Origin: Hyposmocoma kahamanoa
Lineage: Eukaryota; Arthropoda; Insecta; Lepidoptera; Cosmopterigidae
NCBI RefSeq assembly: GCF_003589595.1
Contig: NW_020654422.1
Coordinates: 4,299,154-4,363,153, forward strand
Reading direction: 5' to 3'
DNA length: 64,000 nt
Notes under the pieces: model-generated
What the model saw: only the letters and a program-made list of their open reading frames with translations
Databases searched by the model: none
Told to the model about the DNA's origin: nothing
Translations under genes and position numbers: made by a program
Part shown: positions 10,934 through 22,400 of the stretch, piece after piece
Layout of the letters: every line of letters begins with the position of its first letter
Numbering within the stretch: position 1 is the stretch's first letter

Positions 10934-13900
10934 TCAGTGTTTTATTTTCTTTCTTGAAACTGATACTGCGGTCTCGGTCTCGTATTCGATTTCCATACGC
11001 GGCTTCTTTATCCTTACCACCTTTTGCGCGACGTCCTGAAAATATATAAAATTTGTTATTACGTGCTGCATTTGCTCAAAGACATACGTGGGCTATGTCA
11101 ATGCAAAGAGTACAACAATGAACAATAGCGAAGGACATAAGTATAGTAAAAATTAAAGCAAAGGAAGGCGAGTGGGACTGTCTGAATATCATCGCATTTG
11201 TCACGAATTAACATAACTTATACAATTTCGACAGAAAAAAATAATTACTTTGTTCGAATCAGAATTTAAAATAATCTCAGTAGAGTACTAAAAAAACAGA
11301 CCTCAAAAGTTCGTTCGTGGAATGACATCTATTTGCCAAGTTTTATTGTAATCGGTTACCGACAAGTGCGCGAAACCGGATTCATCCCCTTAGTTGCCAC
11401 CATTCGAGGTGGAGTATTTTCTTCAAATTTAAATGGGACCCATACTGAGGTATCCACTTTTCAAAAAAAAAAGAATCATCAAAATCGGTTCACAAATTAT
11501 CGCGTAACATACAAAAAAAACTACTGTCGAATTGAGAACCTCCTCCTTGTTTTGAAGTTTGAAAAATAATTTGACATTCTGTACAAACTTGGATCAGCTG
11601 TTCCGGTCAATCTATATCGTAGCTGAATTTTTTGGTATAATTTCCAAAAGATGAAGAAAATCTACATTAAGTGTTGTCACAATCGAAAAAACGCAAGAGA
11701 TAATAGTAATTATAGTAATTCGTACTCGTAGCTTTTTATTACAAATTAAATTTTAAAAGCGACAATCAATTATTTACCTCAATATCAGAAGTTTCCGACT
11801 CGAAATCGCTTGCGACATCTGCACCTTCCCTTCTACCAGAGTCACTTTCCTGAAATTATTTATTTGTAACAATTAATATGAAGTAAAACACATCGAGTAT
11901 ATAACCAGAAATGGAGACGAAATAAGGGCCATACATTCCTGGTAACTCATCAGTGATACATCACTTATAAACATCAACTCTCGTTTGCACTGAAATATAG
12001 AAACGCTAACAACTGACCTGTGTGTACGTCTCCGTATATTCGTAAAATATTCTGTATTTATTGTAACAAAGACAATATCTCTAACAATGGCGTGCCATTT
12101 CATTTGGTCGTGTGGGGACAAACAGCAAAACATCTAATTACAAAACAAACGGAATCAAATTTCATCGGTAACTAAACATTAAATATGTAATGTGTTCATT
12201 ATATCATCAGTGTCCATTATAGCAAAACTCGAGTTAACTGGTCGATTTGAAGCGAAACAATTGATGACACCCGTCAACCCGTCACAGTAATGATATAGCA
12301 GAATAGTTTTCAAACAAATTAAATGACATTTCGTCTCTATTTCTGGTTATATACTCGATTATACAAACATAACAAACCCTTACTTCTTTGGTTTTACCAT
12401 GTGCACGTGTATGGTTTGAATCAAATGTTTACGATTTTTCTTTTTTGCACGTGTGTCACTGCCAACTCGCAATGAGCACACGAGTACACAGTACACGAGT
12501 TGCCAAAGCACATAGCGCAAATAACACTATAAACATTAAGGCAACATGTCCATATTAAAAAACAGTTTTAGTATGCCTTGATGGTGGTTTCAGGCTCTGA
12601 TAAACAAATTTGTTCTTTGTTTGGTTACCTACAAGGTCTCTTTCCTGGTTTGTTTATGTACAGAATTCTCTTTACAACTGATTTGTTCTTTTCAACCCAT
12701 GGTGTTTGAACGTTATTTTTAAGGCTGATGGTGAGGTTATGATTAAGAGTTTGATTATATTTTTATTGCAAAAGGTCATTACAAAAAGGACCAACAAAAT
12801 AAGAGATGGAGCTAACTACAATCTTTACTTGCACACAAAACTTAAAACAACTTTGTAGATAATAATAATAATAACGCAAACACTGAACATAGCCCCGCAC
12901 TAGGGAAAACCTGTATCGTGGGTGCCTAGTACTACTGTAGCCTACTAGATAGTACTACTGCTTAACGTCATACAGTAGGTACGATCACGATGCGGCACAG
13001 GGAAACGTATGGAAATTTGTCAAAATTCTCTAGTAAAACGTTCAACCATAGTCTTGAGACAAGGAGTGTAAATGCGGTTTTCCACCGGCGAGGCGAGACT
13101 AGACGAGACAAAACGAGAAGAGACGAAAATTAAAATCTCCCCTGCCTGTTTCCTCCAAAAATTTCCATTAATAGTTGTGGTTGTGGATAGTGAAGATTCA
13201 GTGCTGTTCAGTTCTTCTAGCGATAAATACGCAACTGAAGTAATTTGTCCAGTAAATTATTATTATTATTAAATATGTTAACGGAAGACTTGGATGAAAC
13301 CATCTTTTATTAAATCTCAAGTCGCACGTGCCCCACAATCGTGATTGACATTAATAGCCATCGCGAACTCGCGGGAGACCGTGCGGGCACCTGCAAGATC
13401 GCGCGAGCTCGCGCGAGAGATCGTGTTTCCGTCAATTCTATGTAGGCAGCAATACAGTTCAATATTACGTCAACAAATATTTCAATTCTCGCCCATCATC
13501 GTCAATCCAGACCATTTCCACCGAACATGGGCTAGGAGAGAATTTAAATTTTGTAATACAAATTTCTATCATCGTCTCGCCTCGACTAAAAACCACCTTA
13601 ACTCCGTACAAACATTACTTGTAACTGAGCACGCCCTCCGCGCGCCGTGTACGGACGCTAACATTCACATAATTTCCCGGTGTACACGCTTTGCATATGC
13701 GCGGGTTGTCATATGCGCCGTTGTTATAAGCAGATGGAAGCACAATAATTGAAATTTCATTATAAAATCAAAACGTCGTAACTTGCAATAATAGGTGTTG
13801 ATGGTATTGAACTTTCAAGTAAACTTTAAATTATATGAACAATACCGAATTTATTTCTTTTGCAATTTGACGCCCACCATTATGAAGATTTCAATGTTTC

Positions 13901-16143
13901 AAATTATAAATGTGTAAGTTTTAGCGACAGTGGTTCTGATAGTAATCGAGACTTACGGCACTTCAATTGTATTTCTTAAGTAACTAAAACGATAATGTGG
14001 CAACAGGCCGAACAGGTGGAAGTTGCACTACTTGTTTTACTATACTATGTATTAACTGACAACATTAATAGAAACTGACACTGGCCCATGCCTAGTGACC
14101 GCCATTAAGGAAATGGAATAGAATACTATACTATGGTTTAACTGTAACCAAAGCCCTAAACATACAAGTCTCACCTCATCAGTGTCCATATCACTATCTC
14201 CCTCAATAAACTCATCAGCGTCCCCTACTCTCCGAAGCTCCTTCTCTAGCTCAGGCTCCATTTCAATTTCTCTCTCTTCTTCATCTTCTTTTTCACTCTC
14301 ACTTTCGCCTGACACCTCTTCTGCTTTGAGAGCCGCGTCGAACGCCATTTGTGGGAAGTTGTAAATGTCATTGTACTGAAAAAGGTTTTGAACATTAACA
14401 GCTGAAATTACTATATGACTAACTGTCGATAAACTCTTCTAGAACGAATACTGACAAAGACTAGCACTACACGTACTGCAATTTAGATGCGTACAGACGA
14501 CGCCTACCGTCATATTCTAATCAGAAATCAACACTATATTGGAAAAAATTTCTTCCGATAAAAGGTCATCGAAATTATGCGATTTTAATACGTATAACCC
14601 TAAAGTAATGCGAATGTTGAAGTCTATTATTAGCGCCACTTGTTATAATGTTTGTCACTCACTGTTCCTTTCTTCAATCTCTCCAGCAGCTGTTTCTCAA
14701 TAGCGTTGTCTATTCTAGCAGCGACTAACGCCTTCTCCTCCCTTCTGCGCTCGCGCCTTTCGATTTTCCGTTGTATTGGTACTAGCTCTTTTCTGAAATT
14801 TAAAAATAGTATGTATAATATACAACCTACAAAGTTTAAAAACTACTGACTTCCAATAATGTGCTACACAAATTACCTAGTCTCAAACGAAGGAATTATC
14901 TATACTAAGTGTACTAGAACAAAAGAATTCACTTCTATGCAGTACACAGCACATCCAAACGAGAACCTATTTAAAAAAGTTTGTTCCCAAATTGGTTCTA
15001 CCGGGAATCGAACCCATGACCTTGCGAAAATCCACTGTTGTTAAAACTGGAGGATTTTTTAAAGTATATTTCATAGAAAACAATAATTAATAAAATAAAG
15101 TTGAAATAAAAACTTACACTCTTCTAAGTTTCAATTTTCTCATCCGAATGAGATACTGAGTGATCTTAACGAATCTCTGTTTGCACTTGGCCTTGATAAA
15201 CCCAGGCCAATAGAGCAGGTTCTCATTTATCTGATGTATTGCCTTCTCAAAGTTTCTTGATAGCTTCACTTTCTCCCATGCTTTAGCTGGGAACATTACT
15301 CTGAAAGATTTTATTTCATTGTTGAAAAATTTTCTAACTCATATCATGCTCAGACCAGGGGGCACAATTTCCTGACTCAAAAGTTAGTCACACTTTCATT
15401 CAGGCTATAATGTAAAAACCCATATAATTTTTTTACACTCATTCCTTAATTTGAAACCTAGAGGAGCTGCATTGTAACATAAACAGGAGATCTGTGCATA
15501 GATTTGAGATGTATATAGATAGTCATAACCGAGGCGGCCGCGGAAGCGCACCGGGTCCGGGAATTTTTACTATGCCGTCATGCTCATTTATGTTTATGAG
15601 AAAATCATTTGTGTTACTGCAATCTCATTCGTGTGACCTAAAATATCGTTTTTTGTTGTATTTTACTTAAATATTTCTGTGATTTTATAATTATTGACAT
15701 TTCTTGAACTTATTTATACATTTAAGACCTTAAAACCAAAACAAAAAAGGGTTTTACAAAAATCACTCAAAAAGGGCCATTGAAATTCGGAAAGTGAAAT
15801 TCACCCTTTGCTGTTACTATGTAATTTTAGCACGTCTTATATTACCATATTTTTCTCGTAATTTTGAAATTTATTCACAATCATAAATTTCTTTTTTGTT
15901 GTGACCTGATGTGACCTTATTTCTAAACTAAGTGGTTTATACGTGATATTTTTAGTTTATTCATATAATGAAGTTGTCAGATAGTCACTCTTTTTTTACA
16001 ATTATGACAATAATTCAATAAATATGTGTTTTAGCAGTGACTGTTGTGTTGATGGTGAGCGTTTGCGTAAGTAAATTAACGGCGAATTTAACAAGTTTTC
16101 TTTTAATGATAACGCCCGTTTGCCAGAACAACGTGTTATATAT

Positions 16144-16186
<43 letters not shown>

Positions 16187-17373
16187 ATGTTTTAGAAATA
16201 ACACATAGTTCTGGCAAATGGGCGAGAAGTAGTAAAGAAAGAGCAATGTGTACCAGACTTGCATCATCTCAAACTAAAGGCTATGTAACTCGTCAATTCC
16301 ACAGTTCATATCACAATGTTTAGTTGGCTGACTGAATGTGGGCACACTGATTTGTTTTGTTTTTCTTGTATTTTATTTGCAAACTCTCCAAACGTTTGGA
16401 AAGACAATGCAGTAATACACTTGATTTGATTTTGGTAAATGCTTAATTTTTTTAGTTTTTTGTGCCTATCCCAACTACAAACCTTGTGCACAACACTGTC
16501 TGTACCATTTCATCCTTAGTGAGTTAGTTCCAAATTAACAACCTTGTAAACAATTATTTTTAAAGTTATTCTACATTATTAACTCATTTTCTTACTATTT
16601 TTTATTAGGTCACTGTTATGAACTTTTTCGACACCAGCTGCTCGGTATAGCCAGCCAGCAGGCGGCGGACTGACAGAATTTTATTTTGATTTGTCTTTTG
16701 TTTGATTTTATTGAAACGAAATAAGGAGTGGTTTGCATTCTGGCTTTTTCTTCATTTTCATGGTCCTTCCCTTTGTTTTCAGTCACTTTAAATGTAAAGG
16801 TGCAACATATTGTTTGACTGAGCACAGAAAAATTAAAATACTTGTTACCATCAACTTCCATGCAACCTAGGGTTCCACAAACAAAATTGAGCATGCGTCA
16901 TGAAACTATTTTTTCGAATCTAAATCGCATATATTAGTTTTTTCAAACATACGATTTAAATCCGAAAAAGTTTCCAACCAATCGCGAAAAGCTAAGGACA
17001 AGATAAATGAGGGTACCTTTCAGCCGTCTTCATGTACAAGTATATAATTCCATTCTCCTCTCGAACCGTGGCATATTTACTGTTCGCTAGCGGGCAAGAA
17101 GCCCGGCTACATAAACCAGTGAGGTTATATTCATTGCGACAGAAATGTTGAGTTTTTGTTCTGAAATACACAATAATAAATATCTTATAACTGATTTTAA
17201 ATACCTTTAGATATAATGAAGATAAACCTAAAAAAATACTCACGTTACTTTATGAGAACAGTGTGTTTTGTTAATGATAGCCCATACCACCTGAAATGAA
17301 ATAAAATCTATGAATATGTTTACTACGTCATAAAATTAACTTGAAAGTAAGTACTTACATCATCGTGCTGCAT
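10934..17373 (-). CDS. Mak16: Mak16 ribosome-biogenesis protein (8 exons, 297 aa)
   Basis: Orthologue of MAK16, a conserved nucleolar protein needed for 60S ribosomal subunit assembly. Exons on the minus strand: 17373-17359, 17290-17244, 17160-17017, 15300-15118, 14792-14663, 14375-14175, 11849-11778 and 11035-10934. All have AG/GT borders and matching phases, giving 894 coding bases including the stop. The product starts MQHDDVVW and has the cysteine cluster [20 protein letters not shown], then [16 protein letters not shown], the [14 protein letters not shown] block and a basic stretch ([15 protein letters not shown]). Next comes [10 protein letters not shown], a strongly acidic Glu/Asp tract in exons 6-7, and a C-terminus with [12 protein letters not shown]. 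Length matches the roughly 300-residue family. The first exon codes only MQHDD. Introns carry SINEs, TIR elements and an AT microsatellite. No canonical AATAAA was found close after the stop. Confidence 0.97.
11290..11567. repeat. repeat family R3 copy in Mak16 intron 7
   Basis: Starts AAAAAACAGACCTCAAAAG after AGTACTA and ends 'gagaacctcctccttgtttt'. Same internal deletion class as 10522-10792, and lies between Mak16 exons 7 and 8. Confidence 0.75.
12861..12927 (-). repeat. S1 SINE 3'-end fragment
   Basis: Begins with the (ATT)n complement 'aataataataataacgc' and continues through 'agccccgcactaggga' to 'gtgggtgcc'. The tRNA-like part is missing. Located in Mak16 intron 6. Confidence 0.65.
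13072..13605. repeat. non-autonomous TIR element in Mak16 intron 6
   Basis: Left end 'gcggttttccaccggcgagg' then cgagactag; right end 'gtctcgcctcgactaaaaac' then cacc. These are imperfect inverted repeats. The interior is GC-rich for this window and contains a 135-codon open frame (13345-13752) that runs past the right terminus and matches no known family. TIR resemblance to PIF/Harbinger-type elements is only a guess. Confidence 0.45.
14875..15030 (-). repeat. tRNA-like SINE (family S2) in Mak16 intron 4
   Basis: Reverse-complement copy whose B-box region is 'accgggaatcgaaccc'. Its far end, 'tagtctcaaacgaaggaatt', matches 'ggtctcaaactagggaattt' of the copy at 18850-19065. The two copies define the family. 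Confidence 0.6.
16113..16224. repeat. foldback element with an AT microsatellite loop
   Basis: Arms CGCCCGTTTGCCAGAACAAC...GTTA (16113-16138) and its imperfect complement TAAC...TTCTGGCAAATGGGCG (16199-16224) enclose about 45 bp of alternating AT (16137-16183). Located in Mak16 intron 3. Confidence 0.7.
16903..16975. repeat. palindromic fragment of the Penelope-type terminus family
   Basis: 'gaaactattttttcgaatct' then aaatcgcatat is followed, after a short centre, by 'atacgatttaaatccgaaaa' then agtttcc. Both halves match the terminal sequence of the elements at 23940-24500, 57600-57740 and 59800-59930, in opposite orientation. Located in Mak16 intron 3. Confidence 0.6.
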
Positions 17374-17848
17374 TTTCCTTTAGACTTAAAAGCTAGAAAT
17401 TCTAAAAAAAACGTTTAAATTAAACTTTAATATTAACTTCACACGCAATAGAACTCAGCACCAAAATTTTTTTTTTTTAAATTTATTAAGGCTTTGGCAA
17501 AGCCATAAGCCTAAACATGAAGTTTAAATAATTATGTTTCTGTAAATATGGCCGCCACAAAGAGGATAGGCAATTTGAGGCGGCGTGCTTGGATTGACTC
17601 GGGATTTCTTAAAACGGGCCGATAGGGGTATTTTAGTTCGAGATTCGTATAATTTCGCGTTTTAATCTTCGATTAAGGCACAATAGCACTATCCTATTCC
17701 ACTTTAACCTAGATTTCACAAAATAATTGAAAGTCAAAATAAAAACGACACTTTTCCCTCCAAAAGGTCCAGAGCGAATCCAATCAGCACCAAAACATGT
17801 GAATTGCAACCACAGACTAGATTGCAACAAATGATTAAATTGTCGAGC

Positions 17849-18243
17849 AGTGTTGCCAGACTTTTGCGAAGCTAATTCGCCAATTTATGTGTGTTAAGTA
17901 GCTGATATTCGTCCAAGCCATAAAATCTCTAAAAATCAAGAAAAACTATTTTACAATTCTCCTTGCCGCAGAATATTGTAGAATATTAACTCTCTTATTT
18001 CCCCAATTCCCCACACGTAGAAATACTCAAACCCCCAAATTAGTTATTTTACAACTCCATTCCTCACAAAATCCCCAATCAAATTTGTAATTCCCCAGAC
18101 ATTTTATTATGTAGCCTAAAATCGCCTTTTCCTATTTCAAACATAGGCTAAATATCGCCGAGTCGCCGCCGTTCACTTTTTGAGTCGCCGCGCACCCCGT
18201 CAAAGTAATCGCAAAATAAATCGCCTAACCTGGCAACAGTGTT
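17849..18243. repeat. TIR element upstream of Mak16
   Basis: Termini CAGTGTTGCCAGACTTTTGCGA on the left and the complement of 'tcgcctaacctggcaacagtg' on the right, with CA(G/C)TGTTGCCA ends as seen in several hAT-type elements. About 395 bp, non-coding. It lies in the spacer between the divergent Mak16 and OST genes. Confidence 0.55.
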
Positions 18244-18849
18244 GTCGAGTTTTTTTTGACAGGAACTGACAGTGACAGTTCTTTTTTTTATAGTAGCTAT
18301 AGCAGTAAATAGAACACGCAAGCACTATTAAGATTTCCACAGTTACAATTTTCCGGTTAGAATTTTGATGATCCGCTGAATGATCTTGCAATTTTCATAT
18401 CGATACCTTTGTTTCACAGCTTTCCAGCGAAAAATCGAGCTGCACATACTTGCGCGGCGAATGTCCGTAACAACATTCGGTAAATAGTGTTTCTAGAAGT
18501 TACCCAATCAAATGTAACGCTCACTGCAATATTAATATGCCTAAAGTATACAACGATACTATAAAAAAGCTATGAAACAATAATATGGAATCCTTTATAC
18601 TTTATGTAGTGGAGGGCGGAACCCGAAGCGTCGACACTCCACCGTACGTACGTATTATACGGAGGCGCTATTACGATTACAAGATCTCACAATTGTTCAA
18701 AATGTAAGGCATACTTTCCGATGTAGTGGAATGGGATACTTATCGCGTTGTTGTATCTCGACCGCCTCTCTGTTCGATTCTTTTTTCTTGGAAGCTATGC
18801 CAAAGAGAAGTATTTAAGAAAAAAAAATTGCCATACAATCACACCAAAT

Positions 18850-19065
18850 TTCTGGTCTCAAACTAGGGAATTTCCTGTACTATGAACCACATAAGTATAT
18901 AGTACAGTACCACAGTAACGATAACTCTAAGGCCAATATACCCTGACCAGAACCAACTTAAAAATGTTTGTTTCATAAATTGGCTCAAATCGGGAATCGA
19001 ATCTCGAACCGCCTCATCAAGCATCCATAGTACTAATCGTTGTGCCACCGAAGAGCATAAGTACA
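18850..19065 (-). repeat. tRNA-like SINE (family S2)
   Basis: On the minus strand the head reads CTCTTCGGTGGCACAACGAT...GGTTCGAGATTCGATTCCCG, a degenerate tRNA A box and B box with one duplicated B-box start. The body ends in 'ggtctcaaactagggaattt' on the plus strand. Partner copy at 14875-15030. Confidence 0.65.
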
Positions 19066-19436
19066 CTCCGTAATCTGAGGCTGACCACGCGCCGCAGGCC
19101 AGGAGGTAAATAATACAAGTTTATATAATATCACAAACTAATAAGAGATACTACGTATATAACATCATTGGTAAGGATACTAGAATAAATAGCTTACAAG
19201 AATCCCATATCGTTAAAATATATTAAAAGTAAATAGTTGCTTTATTTCCGAACGCACGGATTATTATTAAAAATTAGAACGAGATAAAAGATAGCGATTT
19301 TGTATAGCATTTTCTCGCTTGTATTAAGTTATAATAATACAGTAAAGAACACGTCACCTTTTCGCGATTTCGTTGAAAATTGGGATTACCTTTAAATTTG
19401 TAGTTTTCCGGGTTGTTCCTTTACTAAACTGGCAAA

Positions 19437-22400
19437 ATGAAATTTAAATTATTGCTATGTTTTATAGTTTTACTAACGTACTATCAGGGCGAGGCACAAA
19501 CTCGAGCCAAAGGGGTAAGATTTTTCTAAAGTATTTCGCCTACCGGCTACTTACCCATCATGTTTATGCTTTTATCGAGGCTTTTAACAAAATTGATTTA
19601 TTCTTTTACGACACAAAACACAAAGAACCTAGAATTATTAAATAGCTACTTTTAATAGAACAATATCAAATCAAGTAGGCGCGGTAATCAAGTCAGCTAT
19701 TTTTCCCCCGATTTAACAAGACCAGCAACCGCTGGTATTCATTTACCAAGTTATTCTAATCTAAGTAAGCTGGTTATAAGTGGAAATCAAGTTGATACTG
19801 TGCAAATAGTATATGTACTTTTATGTATTTTGATCATTAATGACGTGCTAGGTTCAAACAGCCTCATCTTGGCTTATTCCCAATTGTCACCACTGGCTTT
19901 GTCCCCACTGGCGATAAATGGAAAAAAAATCCCATATGTTACCAGGTGGTGACAAATGGGATAAAAAAATCTCAGTTGTTGCCACTGACAACAAATGGAA
20001 TTTAAGATATATCTTATCTTTTCTTACCACTAACAGTAGTTGCCGGTGGTAAGAAAATTAGTCTTAAACATCAAATATCTCTAAAACTATATAATAATTA
20101 AAAATCACGAAATAATCACATCATTTACAATTATTCAGAAAATCTGGACCTGGTAACATACGGGATTTTTTTCGCATTTGTCGCCAGTGAAAATCACCAC
20201 TGGCAACAACTGAGATTTTTTATGTTGTTTGTCATCACCTACGGGACATAATAACATATGGGATTTTTTTTCCAATTTGTCGCCAGTGGGTACAGTCAAA
20301 AGCACATCAGGCTTGACACTTTGTACTTTGGACCGTTGTTATCATACACAGCATAGAGTTGGATTTCTCTTAAGTGCCAAGCTTGACTTGCTCTTAACCC
20401 TGTGGTGACAACTGGGAATAAGCTCTCGTCTTAGGCATGACGAATATTCATGCATTATTTAATTTATTATAACTTTTATTTTTTCAGCTGGAAGAAAAAG
20501 TGCAACAACTAACAGACCTAACAGCCAAGAAATCTATAATATCGCTCAATATGAACAAATTTAAGGAATATGTAAAATCACCGCCAAGGGATTATTCCTT
20601 TATAATAATGTTTACTGCAATGGCACCTGCAAGACGATGTGCAATCTGTCAACATGTGTATGATGAATATTTAATTGTTGCCAACTCTTTTAGATATTCA
20701 CCAGCATATAACAACAAACTTTTCTTTGGTATGGTCGATTTTGATGAGGGATCAGAAATCTTCCAAATGGTAAGTCTTAGTAATCGTTTCTGAAATCTTG
20801 GTGCTTGGTGCGGTAGCCTATTCGGTAGCTAATTGGAATATCATTGCATTAGTTTAATGAGTAATATTTTATCATTTAGAATTTTTTTAAACTGTTGGTT
20901 TCTTAAGTTGCCTTTAGTCTTTAATTCTATTCTATCAAATTCAGAAGTTTTATCTTTATGAATGCTTTCATATTAAAGATGGTTAGCATTTTTATACTTA
21001 TTAGCTTATTACTAATAACAAACCTCCATTATAATCAGTTGCGTTTGAATGTGAGGAAAGTGTTGTTTGGTCACAGTTGTACAAAACATACAGTTGTGGA
21101 ATACCCTCAAGGAAGTGTAGCGTGAACTGCATCCCACAAACAAGTTTATGGGATTGAATACTAATGGTAGATGTGTGTGTGATTTTAAAATATTTTTGAA
21201 TATATGCAGCGAAATCCACTAAATTCATATGCATATATGATGGTGCACACATATGTAATGTTCTGTATACACAAGTAATTTGACATCCAAATATGACTAA
21301 TGTTACGAAACAAAATTTAACAGAAATTATTTGAGTTGGTAAATAGTGTGGAATTTGAATCACACAATTGGCATATGACAGCATAAGTGCCTACCAGTAC
21401 TGCTGTACTGTAGGTAATATATTGTAATACTATGACAGCATGCAAACAATATAAATAATTGATAATCAGTTATTTTATAAAATTGATTTTGATTGTATTA
21501 TTTTGACACAAAGAGATGAAACATTGAGTGAATAAGAACTATATAAAAGAATTATTGGACTAACGACATTTCAAAAATATTACAGTTACGTCTCAACACA
21601 GCTCCCGTGATCATGCACTTCCCAGCTAAGGGTAAACCGAAACCCGCTGACTCAATGGATTTTGAGAGGACGGGTATCCATGCTGAAGCTATTGCCAAGT
21701 GGATCCAGGACAGGACTGATGTACAGGTATGTTTCAGCTATTTATTACGTTGAGTCCCAAATATAATAAAAAAATTGTGCATATTTTTTTTTATAATATT
21801 AAGTGACGGGATGAACAAGTCGTGCGCCTGATAGTAAGCTACACGCATGACCATAACAGTTGCAGTGGCACTCAGAGCTTCAAATCGCAAAAATCTGAGG
21901 GGACTGCCTTTGCGCCCGTCACCTTGAGACATAAGTTGATAAGTCCCATATGTCTGTAATTTCACCAGCACCCTCACCTTTCAAAACTGGAACACAGTGA
22001 TGCTGACATTACTGCTTGGTGGTAGAAATAAGTGGCAGTACTACCTTGGATGAACTCTTTCACAAGGAGCTCTAATAACGCACACACTCAACATATCAGT
22101 AGTTCGTTTTGTGTTGTAATGTTTTCAGAATGTATGTACTAAATGTATGTGATAAGACTTTCTTAGCAGAAATTTAGAGGATTTTCGGTCTACTTTACTT
22201 CATAGCAGTAAGTAAATACCAGATGTTAAATCTGGTGTTAAAACACCTTTATGTTGAAACTGTTTTTTAAAAATCCCCAATTACTTCATCAAAGGCCTTC
22301 TTTCTTTAAATTCTTATTTCACATTGTTTAGTGTTCTCATCATTGGTATTATAACATTATTCACTTTATCCATTTCACTCAACATCATCTTTCACTTCTC

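Noticed and set aside
13345..13752. 135-codon open frame in Mak16 intron 6.
   Set aside because: It overlaps a TIR-bounded repeat, is Arg-rich from CG-biased sequence, and has no recognisable family; likely chance.
18863..19066. Possible tRNA or small protein gene on the minus strand.
   Set aside because: Same reasoning: degenerate tRNA-like head of SINE family S2, with a second copy at 14875-15030.
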